Below, piece after piece: positions 55,397 through 64,000 of a stretch of 64,000 nt of DNA. The notes beneath the pieces are model-generated. The model did not search any database. It was not told the origin of the DNA and worked only from the letters and a program-made list of their open reading frames with translations. The stretch spans positions 1-64,000 of the forward strand of contig JAMOUQ010000053.1 of the NCBI GenBank assembly GCA_027068085.1, given 5' to 3'. How positions within the stretch are numbered: position 1 is the first letter of the stretch; each line of letters starts with the position of its first letter. The translations under genes were made by a program, and so were the position numbers. The stretch comes from Desulfobacteraceae bacterium (GTDB lineage Bacteria > Desulfobacterota > Desulfobacteria > Desulfobacterales > Desulfosarcinaceae).

Positions 55397-56965
55397 TCAG
55401 ATCAGGGGTACGTCTTTGGGGAAGGTGGTCACCGGCAGAATCACGGTGAAAGTCGAACCGCTGCCTTCTTCGCTGGAGACTTTGATTTCCCCGCCGTGCT
55501 TGGCAATGATTCCCTGAGAGACGCTGAGGCCCAGACCGGTACCTTTGCCCTTGGGCTTGGTGGTAAAAAAAGGATCAAAAATAGACGAGAGGATATGCTT
55601 GGGAATACCGCTGCCGTAGTCGATGACCTTGATGGCCACATGGTTGGGTTTTTCGGCCGGCAGGGCGATGACCTGGACCTTGCCGCCCTTTTCAGAGGCG
55701 TCAACGGCGTTGAGGATGAGATTCAAGAAAACCTGCTGGAGTTTCTGGCGGTCCCCGTGGATCGGCGGCAGGTTGTCGGTCACCTGCAGCTCGATCATTA
55801 TTCCTGAAAGGCTGACCTGGTTACGGGCCAGGGCGATGGTGTCTTCCAGCAGTTTGCGCAGGTCCAGAGTCTCGATCGTGGCTGCGCTTTCGCGGGCGAA
55901 ATCGAGCAGGTTGGCGATGATATTCTTGGCGCGCCCGGTTTCGTTGGCAACGTCATTCATCATGTCCAGCCGCTCTTGATCGGAAAGCTCATGGTAATCT
56001 TCGATCAGCATGTGAATGGTGAGCATTATATTGTTCAGGGGATTGTTCAGCTCATGGGCCACTCCGGCAGTAAGAGTTCCCACGGCCCGCATTTTGTGAG
56101 TCTGGATCAAAGCCGCCTCGCGGGCATCCATTTCCTTGATCATCTCATTGATGGCGATGGCAAGCTCGGTGAACTCATCCCTGAACCTGCGCTTGGGAGC
56201 AATGGGGGTTATGTCCCCGGCGGCGATTCTCTGGGCGTAGCCTGAAAACCTTTTCAGGGTGCTGTATATTCTGGCAACCAGCAGGTAAACGTGAACCGCC
56301 AGGAATATAAGGAGTACCACCAGGGAGATGATGTGGATGTCCCGCGAGCGGTCCAGGGTACGCGACAGGTTGGCCTTTTCCTTTTTTATCAGCCTCTGGG
56401 CGGAATCTATCATCGCCTTGCCGTGCTTGCGCAGGTCCTCTTCGATCTGAGATAAAAATTCATTGTCTTCGAGCCTGGCCGGATCACGGCGCTGAATCTC
56501 CTTCAGCATGTCAAGCAACTGTTCGTAAGCCGATATCCTTGCCAAAAAAGCCTGTTGCTGTTTCTGGCCCAGGATGGCGGCAAACTGATCGGCATTATAG
56601 ATAAAAATGGTTTTGGCCAGATGAATGTTCTCCAGGGCATCGTCGAGGTTGGTGCCGTAAAGAAAGAAGTTTTTCTCGTAGCGCCGCGCCTGCTGAATCT
56701 CGGAAGCAAAATCGTTGACGAATTCCAGAAACTGGAGTCTGTTCTTGATCTGGTAGATATTGGTGATCAGGGCGGTTGCCACGCCGACCGCAAAAAGAAA
56801 GACCAGGGCGTAAGCTATGTAGATCTGATGCCGGACACTGAAGCGCCTGCGGGCCAGCAGGGCCTGGCGTGATTTTTCGACTATTTCCATGTGATCATAG
56901 ACTTTCCGGATGCGTGCATCTTCATCCTGGTCCTGATCACCGGCTGACTGGTTAAACTCGGTCAT
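55397..56965 (-). CDS. Membrane sensor histidine kinase with HAMP domain
   Basis: The 522-residue protein has a cytoplasmic N-terminus, a membrane segment (about 46-68), a helical periplasmic domain of ~140 residues, a second membrane segment (about 213-233), HAMP, a HisKA box ([18 protein letters not shown]) and a HATPase ([29 protein letters not shown]). It lacks a receiver. A separate response-regulator gene lies 137 bases upstream. It is a plausible partner for that regulator or for the sigma-54 activator at 61849. Confidence 0.92.
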   Translation of the reverse strand: MTEFNQSAGDQDQDEDARIRKVYDHMEIVEKSRQALLARRRFSVRHQIYIAYALVFLFAVGVATALITNIYQIKNRLQFLEFVNDFASEIQQARRYEKNFFLYGTNLDDALENIHLAKTIFIYNADQFAAILGQKQQQAFLARISAYEQLLDMLKEIQRRDPARLEDNEFLSQIEEDLRKHGKAMIDSAQRLIKKEKANLSRTLDRSRDIHIISLVVLLIFLAVHVYLLVARIYSTLKRFSGYAQRIAAGDITPIAPKRRFRDEFTELAIAINEMIKEMDAREAALIQTHKMRAVGTLTAGVAHELNNPLNNIMLTIHMLIEDYHELSDQERLDMMNDVANETGRAKNIIANLLDFARESAATIETLDLRKLLEDTIALARNQVSLSGIMIELQVTDNLPPIHGDRQKLQQVFLNLILNAVDASEKGGKVQVIALPAEKPNHVAIKVIDYGSGIPKHILSSIFDPFFTTKPKGKGTGLGLSVSQGIIAKHGGEIKVSSEEGSGSTFTVILPVTTFPKDVPLI

Positions 56966-57102
56966 GAATTCGGGCTCACATCAAGCTGTCACCATAAACA
57001 GGGCATACTTTGACTTCACCGGCTGACGATGAAAAGCAAACCGCCGGAAGCCGGGCCGCCGGCTCTTTGCCTCGTAGCGTACGCGCGATTTTCTGAAAAC
57101 GC

Positions 57103-57510
57103 TCACGCCCTGCCGGCCGGCGTGAAATCGATGGGCGAACCGAGGGCCTTGGCGGCCTTGGCAATTACCCGGCGCAGATCGTCGGGCCGGAACGGTTTGG
57201 CTATGAAATCAAAGGCCCCCTTTTCCATAGACTCGCGGGCCAGAGCCATCATGGCATATCCGGTTATCATGATGACCTTGGTTTCGGGCCACTTGTCAAG
57301 TACGCGCTCCAAAACCTGGAGGCCGTCCATTTCATCCATCCTGATATCGGTCACCACGATGTCGAACTTCTTTTTCTCCAGACGGGCCATGGCTTCCACC
57401 GGATTTTCGAACACTTCCACCCTGCAACCTATCTTTTCAAGAGCCGGTTTCAATCTTTTACCCACTATGGGCTCGTCGTCCAGCAACAAAATATCCAACC
57501 TCTCAGACAT
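57103..57510 (-). CDS. Single-domain response regulator
   Basis: The 135-residue receiver has LLDDEPIVGKRLKPAL, the Asp in IVVTDIRMDEMDG, IMITGYAMMALARESM and the Lys of IAKPFRPDDLRR, followed by a short tail with no output domain. AAGGAGG supports ATG 57510. It probably relays phosphate from the adjacent histidine kinase. Confidence 0.9.
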   Translation of the reverse strand: MSERLDILLLDDEPIVGKRLKPALEKIGCRVEVFENPVEAMARLEKKKFDIVVTDIRMDEMDGLQVLERVLDKWPETKVIMITGYAMMALARESMEKGAFDFIAKPFRPDDLRRVIAKAAKALGSPIDFTPAGRA

Positions 57511-57597
57511 GGGTCCTCCTTGTTAAGCCCGGCCTGCCGGCCATCATCAAGCAACGGGCGCATTTTCCTCCGGGACAATCTCGACTGCCACGGCTGT

Positions 57598-58425
57598 TCA
57601 GCGCAGGCTTTGGGCCGCCTCGCTGAAAATATCATTATTGATGTGAACCTCGACGAAATCCACACCTTCAACAGAGCCGGCAAGCTCCTTGATGGCCAGG
57701 GTCTTTTTCTGCTTGTCACGCTTCAGCGCTTTGGTTGTCACCACCACCCTGCCGTCCCGTGACTGGACATGGATATCGGACATGGTTTCCAGCAATCTGG
57801 TCTTGACCTTGGCCGCCAGGAGCAGATTGGCAAGGCACTTACGGGAATAGGTCATGGGTTCGAACTTGCGGTAGCCGACCGCTTTGGCAATGGTGGCGGC
57901 CGCCTCGTCGGGATCGATCTGTCCCAGGTTGATGACCAGATCATACAGGGCCGGATCGGTTTCATCCTGACCGTAAGCCGTCTGGCACCATTGAACGCGC
58001 TGGCGTTGCTGCTTGGCAAGTATTTTCTGGGCACGCTGAAGGCTGATACCGTTTTCCTCGGCCAGGGCAGCAGCCCTTTGCTCGATGTCTGAAATGATCC
58101 GCACCCGGAGGGCGTGGGAAATTCCCAAAACGTAAAGATGGGCCGCCAGCGACCAGCAGACCATCTTGTCGGCCGCCAGGCGCTCCAGGACTTCGGCCTC
58201 TATGCAGGACAGGTAATAATACCATTTCTTGGGCGGCATTCCCCTTAGAAGAGAAGGTTCTCTTTCAAGAGCTTCTGCCAGTTTGCCTTCTTCGACGCCG
58301 TATTTGGCGGCAATCTCCTGCAACAGTTCCGGCCCCAGCCGCCCGTAACCGAGTATTTCAGCCGTCCGGCCGCCGATCTGTCCTTCCGCCGCCCTGTCGT
58401 CAGCCGAAATAATGATAATGGACAT
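57598..58425 (-). CDS. Cytidylate-kinase-like protein lacking the P-loop Lys, with BON-like tail
   Basis: The 275-residue protein aligns by pattern with its neighbour. The N-terminal half has the kinase-like layout, but the loop reads DRAAEGQI where GSYYMGKA is seen in the neighbour, so the Walker A Lys is Gln. The C-terminal ~65 residues (KTRLLETMSDIHVQSRDGRV and EGVDFVEVHI) look like a BON domain. ATG 58425 follows AAGGAGC. It may be a regulatory pseudo-kinase. Confidence 0.75.
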   Translation of the reverse strand: MSIIIISADDRAAEGQIGGRTAEILGYGRLGPELLQEIAAKYGVEEGKLAEALEREPSLLRGMPPKKWYYYLSCIEAEVLERLAADKMVCWSLAAHLYVLGISHALRVRIISDIEQRAAALAEENGISLQRAQKILAKQQRQRVQWCQTAYGQDETDPALYDLVINLGQIDPDEAAATIAKAVGYRKFEPMTYSRKCLANLLLAAKVKTRLLETMSDIHVQSRDGRVVVTTKALKRDKQKKTLAIKELAGSVEGVDFVEVHINNDIFSEAAQSLR

Positions 58426-58459
58426 GATTCGCTCCTTGTCTTGTCCCGCAGGACATCTT

Positions 58460-59275
58460 TTATACCGCATCCTCCGGGGGTTGGGATGCCCGGTGAATCT
58501 CTACGTTGTGAATGCCTTCCAGAGCGCTGCACACTTGATCCAGACGTTTGCGAAGCTTGCCCGCCTTGGCTTCCCTTTCCTTGGGATAGACTATCACGTT
58601 ACCGTAGTGACATGCCACCCTGATATTGGGCCATTCTTCCACCAGGGCCGCCTTAACCCTGCAGGCAAGGGCGAAATCACGCGCTTTCTGCCGGCATTTC
58701 TCGGTTGCCTGAAAGCAGGCATTTCCGGCGACCTCGCAGATGAAATCCACCGCCTGATCCACGGTGATCTTGTCGATCCGGACTACCAGGTCGTACAGAC
58801 TGCTGTCTGAAGGATCGACCCCGTAAAGGGCCTTGGTCCAACGACGGCGCTGGAGATCGTCTTTGAGCAGAATCTCGCGGGCCTTCTGGGCCCCGATGTT
58901 CGACCGTTCCATCTCCTGGGCCACCCGCCTTTGCATGTCCGCGGTTACGCGGACTTTAAGCACCTGTTCCAGGCCGGTCAGCAGCAGATGACCGGCCAGC
59001 CCATGATAAACCAGCTTGCCCTCGGCCGCCGCTCTTTCGGCCAGGGCCGCCCGTATGTAGGCGATGTAGGACTGCTTGCTGTGGCTGAGCCGGTCCAGGA
59101 TTCCCGGAGCATCGTGAATTGCCCGCACGAGCTTTATCTCCGGCACCCTGAACCTCTCACTGGCTTCAAGCAGCACGTCCCGGCTTACAAGGGGATAGCC
59201 CAGTTTTTCGGCCACCTTTTCGGCAACCGCCTTTCCCATGTAGTATGAGCCCCGAGATATGGTGATGATTGCCAT
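58460..59275 (-). CDS. Cytidylate-kinase-like protein with BON-like tail
   Basis: The 271-residue protein has MAIITISRGSYYMGKAVAEK, a P-loop of the GxxxxGK type at about 9-16, then EKLGYPLVSRDVL, as in the cytidylate-kinase-like family. A BON-like segment lies at about 205-265. The nucleotide or protein target is unknown. It lies 23 bases after the SLC13 permease gene and 34 bases before its degenerate paralogue. Confidence 0.82.
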   Translation of the reverse strand: MAIITISRGSYYMGKAVAEKVAEKLGYPLVSRDVLLEASERFRVPEIKLVRAIHDAPGILDRLSHSKQSYIAYIRAALAERAAAEGKLVYHGLAGHLLLTGLEQVLKVRVTADMQRRVAQEMERSNIGAQKAREILLKDDLQRRRWTKALYGVDPSDSSLYDLVVRIDKITVDQAVDFICEVAGNACFQATEKCRQKARDFALACRVKAALVEEWPNIRVACHYGNVIVYPKEREAKAGKLRKRLDQVCSALEGIHNVEIHRASQPPEDAV

Positions 59276-59298
59276 TTTAAATCATTTTCCTTTCTTGC

Positions 59299-61110
59299 TT
59301 ATACACCATAGAGGAGTTTTATCATTACGATCATTACAACCAGAAAAACGACACTGACAAGGGCCCCGGCCTTCATGAAATCCACTGTCCGGTACCGGCC
59401 GGGCCCCATGTAGAGGGCGTTGACCTGATGGGTGGGCAGCATGAAGGAATTGCTGGTGGCCAGCCCCACCACCAGGGCCGCCATGCGCGGATCGGCGTTG
59501 GCCGCCATGGCCATGTTGACCACCAGGGGCACCAACAGGACAGTGGCGCCCACGTTGGAAATCACCAGGGTGAAAAGGGTGGAAAGAATTCCGATAACCG
59601 ACAGCAGCATGATGGGCGAAACATTGCCGATGAGATTCAGCACGCTGTGTGCGATCCAGGCCGCGGTTCCGGTCTTTTCCGTGGCAATGCCCAGCGGAAT
59701 AAGGCCGCCCAGCAGGAAGATCGTGCGCCAGTCCACCGCCTGGTAGGCCTCGTCGATGGTCAGGACGTTGCTCAGGATCATTCCCAGGGCACCTGTCATC
59801 AGGGCCACCGAAAGCTGAATCTTGAAACCCATGATCATGGTAAGGGACACCACCAGCCAGATTCCGGCCCAGATGGCCTTTTCAGGCCGCATGTATTCGG
59901 TCTCGGTGGGTATGTTGAAAAGCAGGCCGCCGGCATCCTGAAGACTTTTGAGCCTTTTCCAGGTTCCGAAAAGACTGATGACATCGCCCACCCGGAGCGG
60001 AATATCATGGATCTCGGAACGGTAGGTCTCTTCCTGCCGGTAGATGGCCAGGGGCGTTACCCGGAAACGGTCCTGAAAATTCAGTTCCCGCAGGGTTTTG
60101 CCTATAAGGTAGGACCGGGGAGCCACAACTGCTTCCACCCTGCCGGATACCGAAGTATCGACCTCGTTCTTGTAGATCTCGAGCCTGTCTTTCAGGATCA
60201 TCCCTTCTTCTTCGGCCATCCGCCTGACATCCTCTTCCTTGCCGTAGACCACCAGATCGATTCCGGAGTGGACCTCCATCTCGGGATCCGGGGAGATGAC
60301 CTTGAAATCGGGCGGTTCGGTGATAGCCACCACGTTGCAAAGGTACCTTTCCAGCAGGTCCCTGACCAGAACCGGGTCCCGGTAATGGGTGAAATCTTCG
60401 GGCGTGGTCAGCTCGAAAAGGTGGCCCACGTCGCTTACTTCCTGGGAATCGTAGGAGCCGGATTGTTTTTCGTCACTGCCGGCATCTTCTCCCTGAGGCA
60501 GAATCCAGCGGCCGAACAAAATGAAACAGGCGATACCGCTTGCAACCAGGGCCAGGCCGATGGGGGTCACATCGAAAAGACCGAAAGGCGCCAGGTTGAA
60601 AGGCGCCAGCAGGTCATTGAGCAGAATCAGAGGACTGCAGCCCACCAGGGTGATGGTTCCCCCCAGGATGGCGCTGAAACCGATGGGCATCAGCAACCGG
60701 CTCAGGGGAATGTTCTGCATCTTGCTGATGCGCTGGATGGCGGGCAGAAACAGGGCCGCCGCCCCGATATTCTGCATGAAACTGGAAATACCGGCCACCG
60801 TCAGGGATATGGCTATGATTACCCGCGAGGCGCTCTTGCCGGCGATTTTCATCACCGGCGTGACCAGGTTGTTGATGATCCCGGTCCGGTCCAGGCCGGC
60901 ACCGATGATTATGACCGCGATGATCGAGACCACGGCATTGCTGCTCAGGCCGATGAAAGCCTCCTTGGGTGTTACAAGATGCAACAATGGCAGGACAACC
61001 ATCATCAGGATGGCCACCACATCCACCCGCACCCATTCCACGATGAACAGGAAAATGGCCACCCCGATCATCATCATCACCAGGATCATTTCAGTCGTCA
61101 AAGGTTCCAT
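59299..61110 (-). CDS. SLC13-family anion permease with two TrkA-C domains
   Basis: The 603-residue protein has about eleven hydrophobic segments split by a central soluble part of ~200 residues (about 210-410) that holds two TrkA-C-like regulatory domains (FTHYRDPVLVRDLLERYL and GRVEAVVAPRSYLIGKTL). SLC13 (divalent anion symporter) proteins move sulfate, phosphate or dicarboxylates. ATG 61110 follows GGAG. It is in the sigma-54 operon led by the universal stress protein. Confidence 0.88.
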   Translation of the reverse strand: MEPLTTEMILVMMMIGVAIFLFIVEWVRVDVVAILMMVVLPLLHLVTPKEAFIGLSSNAVVSIIAVIIIGAGLDRTGIINNLVTPVMKIAGKSASRVIIAISLTVAGISSFMQNIGAAALFLPAIQRISKMQNIPLSRLLMPIGFSAILGGTITLVGCSPLILLNDLLAPFNLAPFGLFDVTPIGLALVASGIACFILFGRWILPQGEDAGSDEKQSGSYDSQEVSDVGHLFELTTPEDFTHYRDPVLVRDLLERYLCNVVAITEPPDFKVISPDPEMEVHSGIDLVVYGKEEDVRRMAEEEGMILKDRLEIYKNEVDTSVSGRVEAVVAPRSYLIGKTLRELNFQDRFRVTPLAIYRQEETYRSEIHDIPLRVGDVISLFGTWKRLKSLQDAGGLLFNIPTETEYMRPEKAIWAGIWLVVSLTMIMGFKIQLSVALMTGALGMILSNVLTIDEAYQAVDWRTIFLLGGLIPLGIATEKTGTAAWIAHSVLNLIGNVSPIMLLSVIGILSTLFTLVISNVGATVLLVPLVVNMAMAANADPRMAALVVGLATSNSFMLPTHQVNALYMGPGRYRTVDFMKAGALVSVVFLVVMIVMIKLLYGV

Positions 61111-61189
61111 AAGCACTCCATGTCTGTTTTGTGTCCGTCACAATTAAAAAAAACCTGAAAAACGTCAGGTATCAAATCCGTTCAGAGGT

Positions 61190-61618
61190 TCATTGGGCCG
61201 TCTTGCGGCTGACCGTCAGCAGGGGACATTCAAGATTGCCGGCAGTCCGGTTGATCCAATGTCCCTTGCCGGGCAGTTCCTGACTGCTGCCCCAAACAAC
61301 TGCGTGAAATGGAGGCCGGTCTGCGAGAAATTTCAGCATTTCCTGGGCCGGATCACCCACCCGCAGGGCCGACGTGACCTCGATGCCGTGCTGAATGAAA
61401 TTTTCCGAGCACGCCGAAAGCTGCTTGGCGACCCTGCTTTCTATCCGATGAAGAGCGTTGCGTTTGGATCCCAACATGGCCCGTCCGATGAAAGCCATGG
61501 GCACCAGCATCAGGAATGTGACCTGGCAGTCCATGCGCAGGGCAAACTCCCGGGCGTAAGTCACAGCCTCGGCGCAAATGATTTCATCTTCGAAAACCAA
61601 CAGGATATTGCGAAACAT
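61190..61618 (-). CDS. Universal stress protein
   Basis: The 142-residue protein opens MFRNILLVFEDEIICAEAV, has a central MDCQVTFLMLVPMAF and ends with AVVWGSSQE and CPLLTVSR, the layout of UspA. The usual ATP loop GxxGx9GS is only partly kept. ATG 61618 follows GGGAGG. It is the first gene after a sigma-54 promoter. Confidence 0.82.
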   Translation of the reverse strand: MFRNILLVFEDEIICAEAVTYAREFALRMDCQVTFLMLVPMAFIGRAMLGSKRNALHRIESRVAKQLSACSENFIQHGIEVTSALRVGDPAQEMLKFLADRPPFHAVVWGSSQELPGKGHWINRTAGNLECPLLTVSRKTAQ

Positions 61619-61647
61619 GTGCACTTCCTCCCAGGCAAGCAAACATA

Positions 61648-61663
61648 GGCAAAAGGCTTGCCA
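61648..61663 (-). promoter_or_regulatory. Sigma-54 (-24/-12) promoter of the UspA-SLC13 operon
   Basis: The minus strand reads TGGCAAG, four bases, TTGCC. This matches the consensus TGGCACG-N4-TTGCW at ten of twelve fixed positions, with the essential GG and GC ten bases apart. It is about 30 bases before the universal stress protein start, and a sigma-54 activator gene lies just upstream. Confidence 0.8.
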
Positions 61664-61848
61664 GGAATCGCCTATTATTTTTCATATTGAATTTATTGGA
61701 TAATCCGAGACCGGGAAATGAGTCCGGAAGGGATCGAAGTGCTGCAATCTGCAACCATGGCAACCGGACGGCGCCAGATGCCGAGACCCGCCGTATCCGG
61801 GATCAAAATGTTGCTGATTGCATCATATGGGTTCGTTATTGCAACGTA

Positions 61849-63198
61849 TCAGGTCAGGCCGTATTTTTTCATTTTACGCCACAGGGAAGCCCGGTCGATA
61901 CCCAGGATCTTGGCCGCCTTGGTGCGCACCCCGCCGGTAAGTCTGAGAACGTGGGTGATGTAATCCTGCTCCAGCTCGTTCAGGGTCATAAGGCTGGTCT
62001 CGGGCCGCTTGTAGGTATGCAGTTCAAGCTCCACCAGGTCGCTTGGCAGGTCTCCGACCCTGATTGTCCGGCCCTTGCAGATGGCCGCCGCCCGCAGGAG
62101 AATATTTTCCAGCTCCCGGACATTTCCCGGAAAAGCATAATTGGTCAGCAGGTCCATGGCCTTTTGGGAAATGGCGTCAACCTTCCTTCCCCCGCGCCTG
62201 CGAAGGTTGTTGAGAATATGGTAGGCCAGAAGAGGAATGTCTTGCTTGCGCTCGCACAGGTTCGGCAGGTGGATGTTCACCACGTTGACCCTATAGAAAA
62301 GATCCTTGCGGAAGGTTCCCTCTGCCGCGGCAGCCTTGAGATCCTTGGCCGTGGCCGACACTATTCTGACATCGATGCTGACCGGCCTGCGGCCGCCCAC
62401 CCTGATCAGCTCTTTTTCCTGGAGCACCCTCAACAGCTTTACCTGCATCGAAGGCGGCATCTCCCCGATTTCATCCAGGAAGATGGTACCGCCGTTGGCC
62501 TCCTCCAGCAGCCCCCCGCGGCTATCGTCGGCCCCGGTATAGGCCCCCTTTTCATGGCCGAACAGCTCGTTGTCTATCAGGCTTTCGCTCAGGGCCCCGC
62601 AATTGAAGGCCACAAAAGGCCCTTCGGCGCGCTGGCTGGCGGCGTGGATGGCCCTGGCCACCAGTTCCTTGCCGGTGCCGGAATCACCGGTTATCAGTAC
62701 GTTGCAGTCAGTAGGAGCGATCTGGGCTATGGTTGCCTCGACCTGACGGATAAGGGGGCTTTTGCCGATTATGACGGGAAACTCCACGCCCCGGCTCTTG
62801 GCTCCGGCCAGCTCGCAGGCCTCTGCCCGGCTACGGCTGGCATCCAGGGCCTGAGCCACCAGGCGGCGGATCTGCCCGGGCGAAAACGGCTTGGCCAGGT
62901 AGTAAAAGGCCCCTTCCTTTGTCGCTTCGACAGCACCGTCCAGGGAGGCATATCCGGTTATCAGGATTATCTCCACCCGTGGCAGGTGGCTGCGGATGCG
63001 GTTCATGAAGGCCATGCCGTCCATGGCCGGCATCCTGATATCGCTTATGACCAGGTCGGCCCCGAATTTTTCGATATGATCCCAGGCCCGCTGGGGATGG
63101 GTGAAGGCCGCCACGTGGTATCCGACCTTCTCCAGCACCCTTCTGAGGCGTTTGATGGTGATGGGATCATCGTCGACGATTACAATGTGCTGGTACAT
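61849..63198 (-). CDS. NtrC-family sigma-54-dependent response regulator
   Basis: The 449-residue protein has a receiver (Asp in [13 protein letters not shown]), an AAA+ domain (Walker A GDSGTGKE, loop GAYTGA, Walker [10 protein letters not shown]) and a Fis-type HTH ([19 protein letters not shown]). ATG 63198 opens [17 protein letters not shown] is 11 bases upstream, a little far. It lies just upstream of the sigma-54 promoter and probably controls it. The partner kinase is likely the HAMP kinase at 55397. Confidence 0.93.
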   Translation of the reverse strand: MYQHIVIVDDDPITIKRLRRVLEKVGYHVAAFTHPQRAWDHIEKFGADLVISDIRMPAMDGMAFMNRIRSHLPRVEIILITGYASLDGAVEATKEGAFYYLAKPFSPGQIRRLVAQALDASRSRAEACELAGAKSRGVEFPVIIGKSPLIRQVEATIAQIAPTDCNVLITGDSGTGKELVARAIHAASQRAEGPFVAFNCGALSESLIDNELFGHEKGAYTGADDSRGGLLEEANGGTIFLDEIGEMPPSMQVKLLRVLQEKELIRVGGRRPVSIDVRIVSATAKDLKAAAAEGTFRKDLFYRVNVVNIHLPNLCERKQDIPLLAYHILNNLRRRGGRKVDAISQKAMDLLTNYAFPGNVRELENILLRAAAICKGRTIRVGDLPSDLVELELHTYKRPETSLMTLNELEQDYITHVLRLTGGVRTKAAKILGIDRASLWRKMKKYGLT

Positions 63199-63323
63199 TA
63201 ACCCGCATACTCCTGGCCTTGCATGCTCCGGCTCACCGGGCAAATATCGCCGGCGCGCTATTCATCATGGTCGATACCGGGGTTAAATCATATTAACGCC
63301 CGGGGTTCAATCCCCTGATAACG

Positions 63324-64000
63324 CTAATGGCTAGTTTTGGACAACTGCTGCCTGGCAACCCGGTCGATAAGGCCCGGCAGACCGCCGGAAATGCGATAGA
63401 TGGATTTTACCTGACGCCGGTCAAACGGCAGGCCCCGGCCCGTTCCGGCGCCAACCAGCCGAAGCCGGAGATACGACAGGGTCTGTTCCTCGGTAAGCGG
63501 GCTGAGGTTTATCTGTTTTACCATAGCCCGGGCCGGTGCAAGTTCCATCAGCCGTCTGCAATGGCTTCGGATATCGGGGGTGGCGAAAAAAACGGCGCCT
63601 TTCAGCCGTCCTTTCCCCGTGCGGGGCCAGATGCAGCGAACCAGGAACTTGAGTTCGGTCCGGGACAACTGCTGGGCATCATCTATGAAAATTGCGGGAA
63701 GATGTCCGTGCTCGGCCAGCACCGCCACCTTCCGCCGGTCGAGGCGGGCAAGCTTCTTTCTGTTGACCAGGCCGGCCCTGATCCCGAGCCGGGCCATGCT
63801 CCATGGTCTGTTGTCAAGCAACATGAGCCGCTGCATCAGGGTCGACTTGCCGCTTCCTTCTTCACCGATGACAATACCCAGGAATCTTTCGGCTGCGAGC
63901 ATATGCCTCAGGACAGCCATCTGCCGGGACAACAGGGGTGACTGGAAAAACTTGTCCGCGATCTGAAAGGCCGACGGCTCCCTGCGGTGCCCGGCAGCCA
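63324..64000 (-). CDS. ExeA-like AAA ATPase (partial, runs off the right edge)
   Basis: The visible part has Walker A GEEGSGKST, a Walker B-like PAIFIDDAQQLSRTELKFL, an arginine-containing sensor region and a C-terminal ISGGLPGLIDRVARQQL. This is the layout of ExeA/GspA-type ATPases. The frame continues upstream of the nearest start codon (a TTG at 63932) to the edge with in-family sequence (SAFQIADKFFQSPL), so the 5' end lies outside the window. Such proteins help secretin or secretion assembly. Confidence 0.85.
   Translation of the reverse strand, partial: AAGHRREPSAFQIADKFFQSPLLSRQMAVLRHMLAAERFLGIVIGEEGSGKSTLMQRLMLLDNRPWSMARLGIRAGLVNRKKLARLDRRKVAVLAEHGHLPAIFIDDAQQLSRTELKFLVRCIWPRTGKGRLKGAVFFATPDIRSHCRRLMELAPARAMVKQINLSPLTEEQTLSYLRLRLVGAGTGRGLPFDRRQVKSIYRISGGLPGLIDRVARQQLSKTSH

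Noticed and set aside
1-64000. CRISPR arrays, insertion sequences, prophage genes, rRNA
   Set aside because: No regularly spaced repeats, transposase or phage motifs, or rRNA-like sequence were seen; the only long repeat is inside cheA.

Overview
This window looks like chromosomal DNA from a Desulfobacterota (former Deltaproteobacteria) type bacterium. That placement is inferred from gene content: an MglA/MglB polarity pair, DUF4388 domains fused to signalling modules, many sigma-54 and two-component regulators, a pyrophosphate-dependent phosphofructokinase, two-subunit glycyl-tRNA synthetase, and an mfd-SurA-recO housekeeping cluster. No rRNA, CRISPR array, insertion sequence or integrase gene was seen. 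One tRNA is present.

Layout. (1) 1-4.8 kb, plus strand: a membrane protein and a coiled-coil protein of unknown function, a TPR/cyclic-nucleotide/PilZ protein, a MinD/FlhG-like ATPase, then a strong sigma-70 promoter followed by a roadblock (MglB-like) protein, an MglA-like GTPase and an unknown coiled-coil protein. (2) 4.8-9.0 kb, minus strand: a sulfonate/taurine/nitrate-type ABC importer, a TauE/SafE exporter, and a HAMP membrane protein overlapping the exporter. (3) 9.0-20.8 kb, minus strand: an unusual chemosensory-like locus with a zinc-ribbon ParA ATPase, three CheB-like proteins that each lack at least one catalytic residue, a CheA with a duplicated Hpt module, CheY, CheW, a PilZ protein and a cNMP/DUF4388 protein. 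No CheR or methyl-accepting receptor is visible. (4) 21.7-26.8 kb: an NtrC-type regulator with its PAS-kinase-receiver partner, and PPi-phosphofructokinase. (5) 27.3-30.1 kb: a polar amino-acid ABC importer with its own promoter, internal hairpin and terminator. (6) 30.3-35.7 kb: smc, ftsY and an HU gene with an intrinsic terminator. (7) 35.7-49.6 kb, minus strand: mfd, two SurA-like chaperones, recO, a GHMP kinase, glyQ, glyS, a small unknown gene, a nucleoside phosphorylase, a degenerate NAD-dependent DNA-ligase-like protein and an acylphosphatase. (8) 49.7-51.3 kb: tRNA-Thr(CGT), small unknown genes and ihfA. (9) 51.3-55.2 kb: a GH13 sugar phosphorylase, a metallo-hydrolase, an unknown protein and a HAD hydrolase. 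(10) 55.4-63.2 kb, minus strand: a sigma-54 activator, a well-formed sigma-54 promoter, then a universal stress protein, an SLC13 permease, two cytidylate-kinase-like proteins, a response regulator and a histidine kinase. An ExeA-like ATPase runs off the right edge.

How it fits together. The most interesting part is the combination of cell-polarity proteins (MinD-like, MglA/B, ParA) with a reduced chemosensory core whose CheB modules look catalytically altered, and with second-messenger readers (cNMP, PilZ, DUF4388). I infer a spatially organised signalling system that does not use ordinary receptor methylation. A second coherent unit is the sigma-54 controlled anion-permease operon at 55-63 kb. 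All functional assignments are by reading motifs; no database search was possible.
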